NCBI GenBank assembly: GCA_021790935.1
Contig: JAJYFL010000007.1
Location: forward strand, 33,136 to 97,135
Length of the DNA: 64,000 nucleotides
Origin: a bacterium
Lineage (GTDB): Bacteria; Vulcanimicrobiota; Vulcanimicrobiia; Vulcanimicrobiales; Vulcanimicrobiaceae
Direction of reading: 5' to 3'
The position numbers were made by a program, and so were the translations under genes. Position 1 is the stretch's first letter; every line of letters begins with the position of its first letter. The notes under the pieces were generated by a model, which was not told where the DNA came from, did not search any database, and worked only from the letters and a program-made list of their open reading frames with translations. This document shows, one piece after another, positions 54,166 through 62,659 of the stretch.

Positions 54166-55542
54166 TTAGGCCCGCGGCTCCGATCTCCTTCCGATAGCCG
54201 CTGCGGCCCGCTCGATTCGCGCCGCCAGCTCCCCGGCCAAGCGCTCGACCCGTGCCTGCTGCCGGCCCTCGACCATGACTCGAATCAGGGGCTCGGTTCC
54301 CGATGCGCGCACGAGCAGCCGCCCGTTCCCGGCAAGCGATGCCTCCGCCCGAGAGACCGCTTCGAGAATCTCCGGAAGTTGCAACACGTCCTTGCGGTCG
54401 GTCCGCACGTTCACGAGTATCTGCGGATAGACGACCAGCTCCGATGCGAGATCGTGCAGCGTAGAAGCGCTGCGCACCACCGCGCTCAAGAGCGCGATAG
54501 CCGTCATCGGGCCGTCGCCCGTCGTGTTGTTGCGGAGATCGATGATATGGCCCGACTGCTCGCCTCCGAAGACCAACCCTCCGGCTCGCATCTGCTCGAG
54601 AACGTAACGGTCGCCGACCGGTGCGCGCAGCAGCCGTATGCCGTGAGCGGCGAGCGCGCGCTCGAGCCCGATATTGCTCATAACCGTTCCAACGACCGCA
54701 TCCCCGGGCAGCTCGCCGCGGTCGTGCATGGCCCGCGCGAGCACGAACATGGCGTGATCGCCCGTGAGTGCGGTGCCGCTCTCATCGACGAAGAGCGCGC
54801 GATCCGCATCGCCATCGAATGCAACGCCTAGAACGCGGCGCTCGCCGCGCGCCAACAACTCGCTTACGCGTCGCCGTAACGGAGCCAAGTCCGTCGCACC
54901 GCACGCCACGTTGATACGCGCACCGTCGTTCGTGCAGTTGATCTCGTGCACCGCGGCACCGAGCTTGCGAAGCGCGTGTGGTGCGATCGCAAAAGCCGCG
55001 CCGTACGCACCGTCGACGACGACCGTCAGCCCACTGAGATCGGCCGCTCGCGCGTAGAGCTCGTCGTAGTAGAGCTCGGCTAGATTTAAGGCTTGGCGCG
55101 CCACTCCGACGCCGGTACCCGTTGGCCGCGGCAGCTCGGCGGCATCGAGCAGCGACTCGATCTCGTCTTCGATCGCATCCGAGAGCTTAAACCCGTCCGC
55201 GCCAAAGAACTTGATGCCGTTGTCGGCGATCGGGTTATGCGACGCGCTGATCATGACGCCGGCTGCGGCTTGCGTCTTGACGGTCACGGTCGCGACTGCC
55301 GGCGTCGGTACGATCCCAATCGAAACGACGTCGCGCCCGACCGACGTTATTCCGGCCACCATCGCCGCTTCCAGCATCGTCCCGGAAAGCCGCGTATCGC
55401 GCCCGAGCACGATCGGCCGGTGGCGGTCGCTCGTATGCGCGAGCACGGTCGCGCCCGCGCGCCCTATGGCGAAGGCAAGCTCGGGCCGAAGGTCGGCGTT
55501 GGCAACGCCGCGCACGCCGTCGGTCCCAAAGAAACGTCCCAG
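54166..55542 (-). CDS. glmM: Phosphoglucosamine mutase, probable CTG start
   Basis: GlmM converts glucosamine-6-phosphate to the 1-phosphate. The phospho-Ser loop GVMISASHNP is near residue 99, the metal loop AFDGDADRALF near 246, GGEQSGHI and RASGTEPLIRV near the C-terminus. The first GTG in frame (55515) would cut off the conserved GRFFGTDGVRG start. Between the in-frame ybbR stop and that motif the only plausible initiator is CTG; CTG 55542 gives exactly (M)GRFFGTDGVRG with GGGGGAT upstream. The product is then 458 residues. It follows cdaA and ybbR in the classical order. Confidence 0.9.
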   Translation of the reverse strand: MGRFFGTDGVRGVANADLRPELAFAIGRAGATVLAHTSDRHRPIVLGRDTRLSGTMLEAAMVAGITSVGRDVVSIGIVPTPAVATVTVKTQAAAGVMISASHNPIADNGIKFFGADGFKLSDAIEDEIESLLDAAELPRPTGTGVGVARQALNLAELYYDELYARAADLSGLTVVVDGAYGAAFAIAPHALRKLGAAVHEINCTNDGARINVACGATDLAPLRRRVSELLARGERRVLGVAFDGDADRALFVDESGTALTGDHAMFVLARAMHDRGELPGDAVVGTVMSNIGLERALAAHGIRLLRAPVGDRYVLEQMRAGGLVFGGEQSGHIIDLRNNTTGDGPMTAIALLSAVVRSASTLHDLASELVVYPQILVNVRTDRKDVLQLPEILEAVSRAEASLAGNGRLLVRASGTEPLIRVMVEGRQQARVERLAGELAARIERAAAAIGRRSEPRA

Positions 55543-55572
55543 GGCCCTATCCCCCAGCGATTCTGCGAGCGC

Positions 55573-56241
55573 TCAACGCGCTTGCGAGCTCGTGCCCGGA
55601 ATGAAGTGCGCCTGGACGCGGACGAGGTTCGGTGAAACCTGCAGCCCAGCGACCTCGCGCCCACGTGAATCGACCGGTATCGGCCGCACCATTTCGTCCA
55701 GGTTCGTCGCCTGCGCCGAGAGCGGCACGTTCACGCGCACGGCCGTCACCTGCGAGAGCCTGCTCGCCGCGCCGCTCACGATTGCGGCACCCGGCATCAG
55801 CGACATCGAGCCTACGACCTCGCGCGAGCGCCCGACGTAGTTCACCGCCAGCGGGAAGCCCTTCTGCTCGATCTTCTCGACCGTTACCGCAACGCTGCCG
55901 GGGCTCAGCGACTGGATGATGGTGCTCGGGGCGACCAAGCGAACGGGCACGTTATAGGCACCCGTACCCTTGCCGCTGAGATCCAAGACTGCTTTGATAT
56001 CGTCCGGCTTGATCGGCGGAGCACCGCGGTTGGGTTCGACGCTCACGATCGCCTCTTTTTCCGCGTAGTGCGCCACGTAACCGTCGCGGATGCCGATCGC
56101 CGCGATCGGCACGCTCAACTGCTGGTCGAAACGCGCGGCCAGCAGCGGGTTGCTCGCAAAACGAAAGTACGCCCAACCGATAATGGCTAGGGCGAGCGCC
56201 AGGATCTTAAGTGCGAAGTTTCGTCGAATGATCTGTAGCAC
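55573..56241 (-). CDS. ybbR: YbbR-domain protein, CdaA regulator
   Basis: A 222-residue protein with one N-terminal membrane segment (LKILALALAIIGWAYFRF) and two or more extracytoplasmic YbbR repeats (QQLSVPIAAIGI, YNVPVRLVAPSTIIQSLSPGSV, FPLAVNYVGRSR). YbbR (CdaR) proteins bind the cyclase CdaA and change its activity. It starts inside the cdaA 3' end (35-base overlap) and ends about 30 bases before glmM, forming the conserved cdaA-cdaR-glmM operon. Confidence 0.88.
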   Translation of the reverse strand: MLQIIRRNFALKILALALAIIGWAYFRFASNPLLAARFDQQLSVPIAAIGIRDGYVAHYAEKEAIVSVEPNRGAPPIKPDDIKAVLDLSGKGTGAYNVPVRLVAPSTIIQSLSPGSVAVTVEKIEQKGFPLAVNYVGRSREVVGSMSLMPGAAIVSGAASRLSQVTAVRVNVPLSAQATNLDEMVRPIPVDSRGREVAGLQVSPNLVRVQAHFIPGTSSQAR

Positions 56242-57097
56242 GTTCGGTTGTCTTCCGGCGACGCGGCAGCAGGCGCGCGCGCACGTGGGCGACGAGGTCG
56301 TTATGGATCCGGCGCGGTTCGCGCGGAGGCCGCGTACTGGCTAGGAGTATCTTCGTCAAACGCTGCTCGTCGTCGACCGGTCGCGAGAGCTTGCCGTCGC
56401 GTGCCAGCGAGATCTCGCCGGTCTCCTCCGAAACGACGATAACGACCGCGTCGGTCTGTTCGCTAAGGCCAAGCGCCGCGCGATGCCGCGTGCCGAGGCG
56501 GCGCTCGGCCAGCGACTGCTCGGCCAGCGGTAGAAAACAGCCGGCCGCCTCGGCACGATACCCGCGAACGATCAGCGCGCCGTCGTGCAACGGTGACCGC
56601 GGTCCAAAGATTGCCAGGATGAGTTCGGCCGAGAGATCCGCATTCAACGCCGTTCCGCTCTCGGAAAACTCCTTGAGCCCGCTTTGCTGCTCGATTACGA
56701 CGAGCGCTCCCAGCCGGTTAGCCGAAAGCAGGATAGCCGCGCGGGCCAGCGTCGTAACCGCTCGGTCGGCGACGCGGACCGGATCCTCGGGGTCCGCGAA
56801 AACGTGCAGTAGCCCGCCGCGGCCGATCTGCTCGAGGGCGCGGCGGAGCTCCGGCTGAAAGACGATCGGAAGGGTCACGGCGGCCCCGAGGACGATCACC
56901 TGAAGGATCGTCCCCAGCAAGAGCAGGTGCAAGAGGCTCGCGATGGCGAGCAGCCCGACCAAAACCAGGACGCCGGTCAATATCTGCACGGCGCGCGTTC
57001 CCCGGATGACGAGCAGAACGTAGTAGATCAGCACGCTGGTCGCAAGCACGTCCAGCAGATCCGTCGGCGCGACGTACTGTAGGAGGTGGCTAAACAT
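56207..57097 (-). CDS. cdaA: Diadenylate cyclase CdaA (c-di-AMP synthase)
   Basis: A 296-residue membrane cyclase. Three N-terminal hydrophobic segments (about 15-95) precede the DAC domain with the DGA motif in SPLHDGALIVRG and the RHR motif in GTRHRAALGLSEQTDAVVIV. The enzyme joins two ATP to c-di-AMP, the messenger that controls osmolyte and wall balance. The frame is open upstream; ATG 57097 starts at the conserved membrane region. It overlaps the preceding small gene by eight bases. Confidence 0.94.
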   Translation of the reverse strand: MFSHLLQYVAPTDLLDVLATSVLIYYVLLVIRGTRAVQILTGVLVLVGLLAIASLLHLLLLGTILQVIVLGAAVTLPIVFQPELRRALEQIGRGGLLHVFADPEDPVRVADRAVTTLARAAILLSANRLGALVVIEQQSGLKEFSESGTALNADLSAELILAIFGPRSPLHDGALIVRGYRAEAAGCFLPLAEQSLAERRLGTRHRAALGLSEQTDAVVIVVSEETGEISLARDGKLSRPVDDEQRLTKILLASTRPPREPRRIHNDLVAHVRARLLPRRRKTTERATDHSTKLRT

Positions 57098-57632
57098 CGC
57101 GTTCAAGCAGCACCTCGAGAACCCGATCGGGCGCGATCTCCGGCGCCTGCAATCCCTCAGCGGCCACGCGGGTGGCCTCCGCCACGCCGAGCGGTGAGAG
57201 GAGCGTGGTTCGCCGCTGCCCGCCCCAGCGGCGCAGTTCGACGTCGGCCAGCGCAAGGACGAGCGACGCCGAGGTGATCTCCGGTCGCAATTCGAGGAGG
57301 AGCGCGTCGTTGCGGAGGTCGCACGAAACGATGCCCGCCGGACGACCTGCCCCGCCGAGGGCCTCCGCGAGGCACCACAGGGCATCCTGCGGTAGAGGTT
57401 CAATTGCAAGGGCGATGATCGCCGCGTCGAAGACGACGCCCGTCTCCCGTGGGGCTATTGCCGACAGATCGATCGGGCAGCCGGCGTCGATCGTTGCATA
57501 CGTGCGTCCAAAGGCGGGCGACGACACGAACGTAGCCGAGGCACCGGCCGCTCCTAGCGCGGCCGAGGCTGCGGCGATTCGCTCTTCGCCCAGGGCCGTA
57601 TCGATTCGGATCGTACGCTGCGCACCCACCAT
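57090..57632 (-). CDS. Unknown protein upstream of cdaA
   Basis: A 180-residue soluble protein, Ala/Leu-rich, with alternating strands and helices and no motif I recognise. It heads the cdaA-ybbR-glmM set and overlaps cdaA by eight bases. The start is divergent from rsgA, with 33 bases between, where both promoters or ribosome sites must fit. Its constant coupling to cdaA, if seen in relatives, would suggest a role in c-di-AMP or wall synthesis. That is speculation. Confidence 0.55.
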   Translation of the reverse strand: MVGAQRTIRIDTALGEERIAAASAALGAAGASATFVSSPAFGRTYATIDAGCPIDLSAIAPRETGVVFDAAIIALAIEPLPQDALWCLAEALGGAGRPAGIVSCDLRNDALLLELRPEITSASLVLALADVELRRWGGQRRTTLLSPLGVAEATRVAAEGLQAPEIAPDRVLEVLLERDV

Positions 57633-57665
57633 CTCTCCATCTTTATCCGCACGACTCCATCATTC

Positions 57666-58559
57666 TTGCGTGTGAGCGAAACGCATCCGGCTCGCGTCCT
57701 GTCGATCGGCAAGAACGTCGCCTGGATCGTTCTCGATGCGGAGAGCGTTCCACGCCTCGCAACGCTCAAGCGAACGACGGGGCCGCGCTCGATGCTCGCT
57801 CCCGGCGATGCGGTGCGCGTTCGTCTGCTCGAAGAAGGGCGCGTCCTCGTGGAGTCTCTGGAACCGCGCTCGTTTTCGCTCGAGCGGCGTACGGCAGGGG
57901 GCCGCTCAAAGACGATGGCGGCCAACGTCGATACCCTGGTGACCGTTACGTCGCTCGCGAACCCTCCCCCGCGTCTGGCTATCCTGGACCAGCTCCTCGC
58001 CTTTGCGGAACTCGAAGCGATCGAAGCGCTCTTGGTCTTCACCAAACCCGACCTGGTCCGAGGCTCCGAGCGCGCCGAGCTCCTGGCGTCGTATGCGGCG
58101 CTCGGGTACACCGCCCTCGCCGTCAACCCGAAAGCCGGTGATGGGGTCGAAGCGCTGCGGATCTCCCTGCAGGGGCGCAAGGCGCTGCTGTGCGGAGTCT
58201 CGGGTGCCGGGAAGAGTTCGATCTTCCGAGCCCTCGGCGGCGAGGCGGTAGTCGGCGAGCTCTCGCGCTTCGGCCTCGGGCGCCAGACGACCACCGCCGC
58301 GCGCCTCTGGCGCATGCCGTCGGGGTTTCTCATCGACAGCCCGGGGATCGCCGAGTTTGGCTTAGGCAGCGTCCTGCCTCGCGAGCTCGCCCAAGCCTTT
58401 CGCGAGATGCGCGAGCCTGGGAAAGCCTGCCGGTTCGGCGATTGCACGCACCTTCGCGAGCCTGGCTGCGCCGTGCGAGCCGCCGTGGAGGACGGCCGGA
58501 TCGAACGGCGGCGGTACGACTCCTACCGCCGAATCCTGGGGCGCGCGGACGACGGGTAG
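57666..58559 (+). CDS. rsgA: Ribosome small subunit-dependent GTPase RsgA
   Basis: A 297-residue circularly permuted GTPase used in 30S maturation. It has an N-terminal OB domain, then G-motifs in permuted order: FTKPDLV (G4), CGVSGAGKSSIFRAL (G1), RQTTTAA and IDSPGIAEFG (G3). The C-terminal zinc site is CRFGDCTHLREPGCAV. The start is TTG 57666 or GTG 57672; both lack a clear ribosome site. Confidence 0.94.
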   Translation: MRVSETHPARVLSIGKNVAWIVLDAESVPRLATLKRTTGPRSMLAPGDAVRVRLLEEGRVLVESLEPRSFSLERRTAGGRSKTMAANVDTLVTVTSLANPPPRLAILDQLLAFAELEAIEALLVFTKPDLVRGSERAELLASYAALGYTALAVNPKAGDGVEALRISLQGRKALLCGVSGAGKSSIFRALGGEAVVGELSRFGLGRQTTTAARLWRMPSGFLIDSPGIAEFGLGSVLPRELAQAFREMREPGKACRFGDCTHLREPGCAVRAAVEDGRIERRRYDSYRRILGRADDG

Positions 58560-58585
58560 ACCGGGGGGCCGCTGTATGCTATAGT
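58557..58585 (+). promoter_or_regulatory. Probable sigma-70-type promoter of rpsT
   Basis: TAGACC at 58557-58562 and TATAGT at 58580-58585 are 17 bases apart, in the gap between rsgA and rpsT. The -10 box is good and the -35 box moderate. Just after lies GTGCTT/AAGCAC (58586-58605), a small dyad around the expected transcription start. Confidence 0.5.
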
Positions 58586-58619
58586 GTGCTTCGTGTTTTA
58601 AGCACCAAGGAGTGTAGCG

Positions 58620-58937
58620 TTGCCGAATATCAAAGCCGCCGAGAAGTGGGTGCGGCAATCCGAGAAGCGCACTAAGCGCAACCTCGATGTCAAAACTCGC
58701 TTGAAGACGCTCTTCAAGAAGGCCGTGCAGTCGCAGGAAGCCGCGGCGGCACCCGGCGTCGAGAGCCAATTCGACAAGGCCGCGCAGAAGGGCATCATTC
58801 ACCCGAACAAGGCCGCTCGTAAGAAATCTCGGCTCGCCACGCGAGCGCAATCCGCGCCGGTGAAGGCAGCCAAGGGCAAGGCGAGCGCGAAGGCCGGCGC
58901 TCGCAGAGCCGCAGCCAAGAAAAAAGCCGCCAAGTAG
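58620..58937 (+). CDS. rpsT: Ribosomal protein S20
   Basis: A 105-residue basic 30S protein. The S20 signature is seen as MPNIKAAEKWVRQSEKRTKRN and in GIIHPNKAARKKSRLA. The C-terminal tail is extended, Lys/Ala-rich (AAKGKASAKAGARRAAAKKKAA region), about 15 residues beyond the usual end. The start is TTG with AAGGAG seven bases upstream; a UUG start is also used by E. coli rpsT. It has its own promoter. Confidence 0.93.
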   Translation: MPNIKAAEKWVRQSEKRTKRNLDVKTRLKTLFKKAVQSQEAAAAPGVESQFDKAAQKGIIHPNKAARKKSRLATRAQSAPVKAAKGKASAKAGARRAAAKKKAAK

Positions 58938-58949
58938 CGGCTCAGCCGT

Positions 58950-60224
58950 GTGAGGACTTCGCCCGGCCCCGATAGCTCGGCGCTCCGGGACGACCCTAAA
59001 GCCGTCTTCCTCACCTTACTCGCGCGCGAGTTGCATCGCGCCGGCGTCGCCTCGGACCAGCTGGAACAAACCTTGGGAGCAGCCGCCGGGGCGCTCGGCC
59101 TACAGGTCGAGATCTTTGCGTTGCCCACGAATATCACGATCGCCATCGGACCGCGCTATTCGCAGCAGGTCGTGATGTTCCGGCTCCAGCCGGGGCGCGT
59201 CAATCTGCGCAAACTCGCGCTGCTGAACGAAGTGTACGACGGCTTACAGACCGGTGCGATCGACCTCCCGATGGCGATCGACCATCTGCGGCAGATAGAC
59301 CGGCGCTGCCCACCGCCGCCGGTCCCGACCGCCATCGCGGCCAACGCCCTCATCGCCCTCGGCGTCTCCATCATTCTCGGAGGCGGCGTGAACGAGATGA
59401 TCGTGGCTGCCTCTATCGGCGCGACGACCGGCGTTATCGCCGCAATCGCCACGCGCGTTGCGGCCGTCGACCGCCTCTTCGAAGTCATCGCCGCCTTCGT
59501 GGGCACGCTCGTCGTCGCGGGGTACACGCACTTCATCGCGCCCGCCAATCTCTACATCTCGATCGTCTCGGGCGTCGTCGTTCTCCTCCCGGGCTACTCG
59601 CTCACGCTCGCTCTCCACGAACTGGCGAATCAGGATCTCATCGCCGGCACCGCGCGCCTGGGGCGCGTCCTGATGATTCTGCTTGCACTCGGGTGCGGTG
59701 CGCTGCTGGGGTTCGCCGTCGCCGGGCCGCATTTCTTGGGCAGCGCGGCCGTTCGCCCGCATCCGGTCAGCCCGGTATACTGGAGTGCGGCAGTCGTATT
59801 GATGTCGCTGGGCATCTCGGTCGATCTCGACGCCCGCCTCCGCGATTTCGGCTGGGTCTTCGCGGCCAGTTTCCTCGCCATCTTCAGCAGCAAGGTTTTT
59901 GGAGCGCTGCCGTTCCATCAGATTACGGCTTTCGCCGCCGCCTTCGTCTGCGGCATGGTCGCGAACCTCGGCGCGCGTTTCCTGCGCGTGCCCCAGCCGG
60001 TCTTCTTGGTGCCGGCGCTCATCGTTCTCGTCCCGGGCTCGCTCAGCTACGAGAGCATCCTCTACGTCTTCGCGCACCAAAACTTCAACGACGCTGCGGC
60101 GCTCGGCGTCGACGCGATCGTCGCCGGTATATTGATCGTCGCGGGGCTGCTGCTCTCCCAACTCCTCGTGCCGGCGCACCCGCTCTCGATGGGCCGCCTG
60201 CCCGGAGGCCACGGCCAGCGCTAG
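58950..60224 (+). CDS. ThrE-type threonine/serine exporter
   Basis: A 424-residue membrane protein. The N-terminal half has the ThrE cytoplasmic domain (LTLLARELHRAGVASDQLEQ, EIFALPTNITIAIG). About ten hydrophobic segments follow, including the DUF1212/ThrE segments (GYTHFIAPANLYISIVSG and VLLPGYSLTLALHELA) and a second DUF3815-like half. ThrE exports threonine and serine by proton motive force. The start is GTG, 12 bases after rpsT. It is convergent with priA. Confidence 0.87.
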   Translation: MRTSPGPDSSALRDDPKAVFLTLLARELHRAGVASDQLEQTLGAAAGALGLQVEIFALPTNITIAIGPRYSQQVVMFRLQPGRVNLRKLALLNEVYDGLQTGAIDLPMAIDHLRQIDRRCPPPPVPTAIAANALIALGVSIILGGGVNEMIVAASIGATTGVIAAIATRVAAVDRLFEVIAAFVGTLVVAGYTHFIAPANLYISIVSGVVVLLPGYSLTLALHELANQDLIAGTARLGRVLMILLALGCGALLGFAVAGPHFLGSAAVRPHPVSPVYWSAAVVLMSLGISVDLDARLRDFGWVFAASFLAIFSSKVFGALPFHQITAFAAAFVCGMVANLGARFLRVPQPVFLVPALIVLVPGSLSYESILYVFAHQNFNDAAALGVDAIVAGILIVAGLLLSQLLVPAHPLSMGRLPGGHGQR

Positions 60225-60235
60225 CGAGAGGTTCC

Positions 60236-62659
60236 TTACGGGTCGACGTTCACGGCGAGCCGGGTCGTACGGTCGGCGTTTGCCTGCGGCAATACGAGCG
60301 CGCGCATCGCCGCCCGCATCGCAGCACCGTCGGGGCCCTTGAACGCAATCCGGAAACGCCATTCTTGATTGAGGCGCGCTATCGGATACGGCGCGGGACC
60401 GAGCACCTCGCCCGCGCCGCTCGAAAGCAGAGCGTCCGCATAGCGGCGCGCTTGCGCGAGCGAACGTTCGCGGCTGCGGCCCATCACGCCGGCGTAGAGC
60501 AGTTCGCCTGCCGGCGGATAGCCGAGCTCGCGGCGTTCGGCAAGCTCGGCCAACGCGAAACCGCGGTAGTCGTGCGCGGCCGCGTGGACGATAGCCGGGT
60601 GCGCGGGCGAATAGGTCTGCACGACGGCCTCGCCCGGCCGCGCGCGCCCGCTGCGCCCGCACGCTTGCGTTACGAGGTCAAAGGTGCGCTCGGCTGCGCG
60701 AAAGTCGGGCGCGTGCAGTCCGATATCCGCCGCGACCACGCCGACGAGCGTCACGCTTGGGAAATCGAGCCCCTTCGCGACCATCTGCGTGCCGACCAGC
60801 ACGTCGCCGTCGCGCGCGAACGCGTCGAGCAGGCGCGCGTGGTCGCCGACGCGCGTCGTCGTATCGCTGTCCAGGCGCACCACGCGAGCCGAGGGATAGA
60901 GACGCGTGATCTCTTCCGCGACGCGCTCCGTGCCGATGCCGAACTCGCGGATCTGCGCCGCCCCGCACGCGGGGCACGCGCGCGGTAGCGGCCGCTGCGC
61001 GTCGCAATAGTGGCAGCGCAGCAAAGACTCGCTGCGGTGCGCGCTCAGCGAGACGGAGCAGCGATCGCACGCCGGCACGTGCCCGCAGGCGCGGCACAGC
61101 ACGAAGCTCGCGCTTCCGCGCCGGTTCACGAAGAGCACGCTCTTCTCTCCGCGGCGCAAGCGTTCGTCGAGCGCCTGGGCCAAGCGCGTGCTGAAGATGC
61201 GCCGGTTGCCCGTCTCGAACTCGCGCGCCATGTCGACCACTCGAATCGTCGGAAGCGTTTGCCGCGTGGCGCGTTCGCGCAGTTCCAGTAGGCTCACGCG
61301 GCCGGCTAACGCATCGTCGTAACTCTCGAGCGACGGCGTCGCGCTGCCCAGCACGAGTATCCCGCCTTCCAAGGCCATCCGCTCGCGCGCCACGTGGACC
61401 GCGTGGTAGCGAGGCGTCGTATCCTGCTTGTACGAGCGCTCGTGCGCTTCATCGACGACCAGCACGCGCACGCCTTCCAGCGGGGCGAAGACGGCGCTGC
61501 GCGCTCCCACGACGACGTCGACCTCGCCGCGCGCGCACGCCTGCCATGCATCGAAACGCTCGCGCTCGGAGAGCGCCGAGTGCAGCACCGCGACGCGCTC
61601 GCCGAAGACCGACTCGAAGCGCCGCGCCGTTTGCGGCGTCAGCGAGATCTCCGGCACGAGGACGATCGCCCGCCCGCCGCCCCGTACCACGTGTTTGATC
61701 GTCTCGATATAGACGAACGTCTTGCCGCTTCCGGTGATTCCGTAGAGCAGCGTCTCGTGAAAGAGGCGGCGATCCGCCCGTTCGGTGAGCGCTTCGATCG
61801 CCGCTCGCTGTTCGGGCGTCGCAACAAACTGCGCGGGCGCGAGCGCGTGGTGCGCGCGCGCTCGCGCCGGCACCACGCTCTCCTCGCGCAGCGCGCCCGC
61901 TGCGATCGCTCTGGCTACCGTTGCGCTCGAGAACCCCGCGAGCCGCGCATCCGCGCGCGGCACGCCCGGCTGCTCGCGCACGAACGCAACCAGCGCCCGC
62001 GCCTTCGGCCCTGCAATCGGCGCCTCGCCCGGGTGAAGAACGCTTACCCGGTACTCCTGCGTGCGTGGGCTGCGAAAGGTGCGCTCGCGGCGGATCTCGC
62101 CGCTCCGCACCAGTGCGTTTGCGAAACGGAGCAGCGCGGCGCGGTCGCCCGTGCGGCGCGCGTCGGGATGGCGCAGCAGTTGATCGAACGTGAAGCCGTC
62201 CGGAAACTCTTCCCAAATCAGCGAAACCAGCCGCGCCGGTACGGAGGGATACCGCGCGTGGTTCGGGCGTTCGGCGACGAGAACGAAGCGGTCGACCGCC
62301 CGCGGAATCGCGCCCGCAAGCACGACCGCGCTCAACGCTTCCCCGAGCGTGCAAAGGTAGCGATCGGCAACGAAGCGCGCCAGTGCGAGCCCGACGGGCG
62401 TGAAGGCGCGCGGTACGGCGGCGCGCGCGATGACCTTGCGCAGCGCGCGGTCGAGATCCACCTCTTCCGGCGGCGTTACGACGAAGGCCAGCACCTCGCG
62501 CGCACCGAGCGGCACGCGCACGACGTCGCCGACCTGCAGCTCGAGATCCTCGGCATCGTACGTCAGCGGCAGATCGAAGCGCGACGAACGAATCGCCGCC
62601 AAAGCGTCGACGCAGCGAACTAGCGGAATTCTTCCAACCCCGGATCGCGCGTGCAGCAC
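60236..62659 (-). CDS. priA: Primosomal protein N' (replication restart helicase)
   Basis: An 807-residue 3'-5' helicase that reloads the replisome at stalled forks. The N-terminal 3'BD domain (GDVVRVPLGAREVLAFVV) is followed by Walker A GITGSGKTFVY near residue 319, the DEAH-type box VVDEAHERSYKQ, and the zinc-binding Cys pairs CRACGHVPACDRC and CHYCD/CPACG. The C-terminal motor half contains GTQMVAKGLDFPSVTLVG. The GTG at 62659 overlaps aroB by 40 bases; TTG 62602 after the aroB stop is an equally possible start. Confidence 0.94.
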   Translation of the reverse strand: MLHARSGVGRIPLVRCVDALAAIRSSRFDLPLTYDAEDLELQVGDVVRVPLGAREVLAFVVTPPEEVDLDRALRKVIARAAVPRAFTPVGLALARFVADRYLCTLGEALSAVVLAGAIPRAVDRFVLVAERPNHARYPSVPARLVSLIWEEFPDGFTFDQLLRHPDARRTGDRAALLRFANALVRSGEIRRERTFRSPRTQEYRVSVLHPGEAPIAGPKARALVAFVREQPGVPRADARLAGFSSATVARAIAAGALREESVVPARARAHHALAPAQFVATPEQRAAIEALTERADRRLFHETLLYGITGSGKTFVYIETIKHVVRGGGRAIVLVPEISLTPQTARRFESVFGERVAVLHSALSERERFDAWQACARGEVDVVVGARSAVFAPLEGVRVLVVDEAHERSYKQDTTPRYHAVHVARERMALEGGILVLGSATPSLESYDDALAGRVSLLELRERATRQTLPTIRVVDMAREFETGNRRIFSTRLAQALDERLRRGEKSVLFVNRRGSASFVLCRACGHVPACDRCSVSLSAHRSESLLRCHYCDAQRPLPRACPACGAAQIREFGIGTERVAEEITRLYPSARVVRLDSDTTTRVGDHARLLDAFARDGDVLVGTQMVAKGLDFPSVTLVGVVAADIGLHAPDFRAAERTFDLVTQACGRSGRARPGEAVVQTYSPAHPAIVHAAAHDYRGFALAELAERRELGYPPAGELLYAGVMGRSRERSLAQARRYADALLSSGAGEVLGPAPYPIARLNQEWRFRIAFKGPDGAAMRAAMRALVLPQANADRTTRLAVNVDP

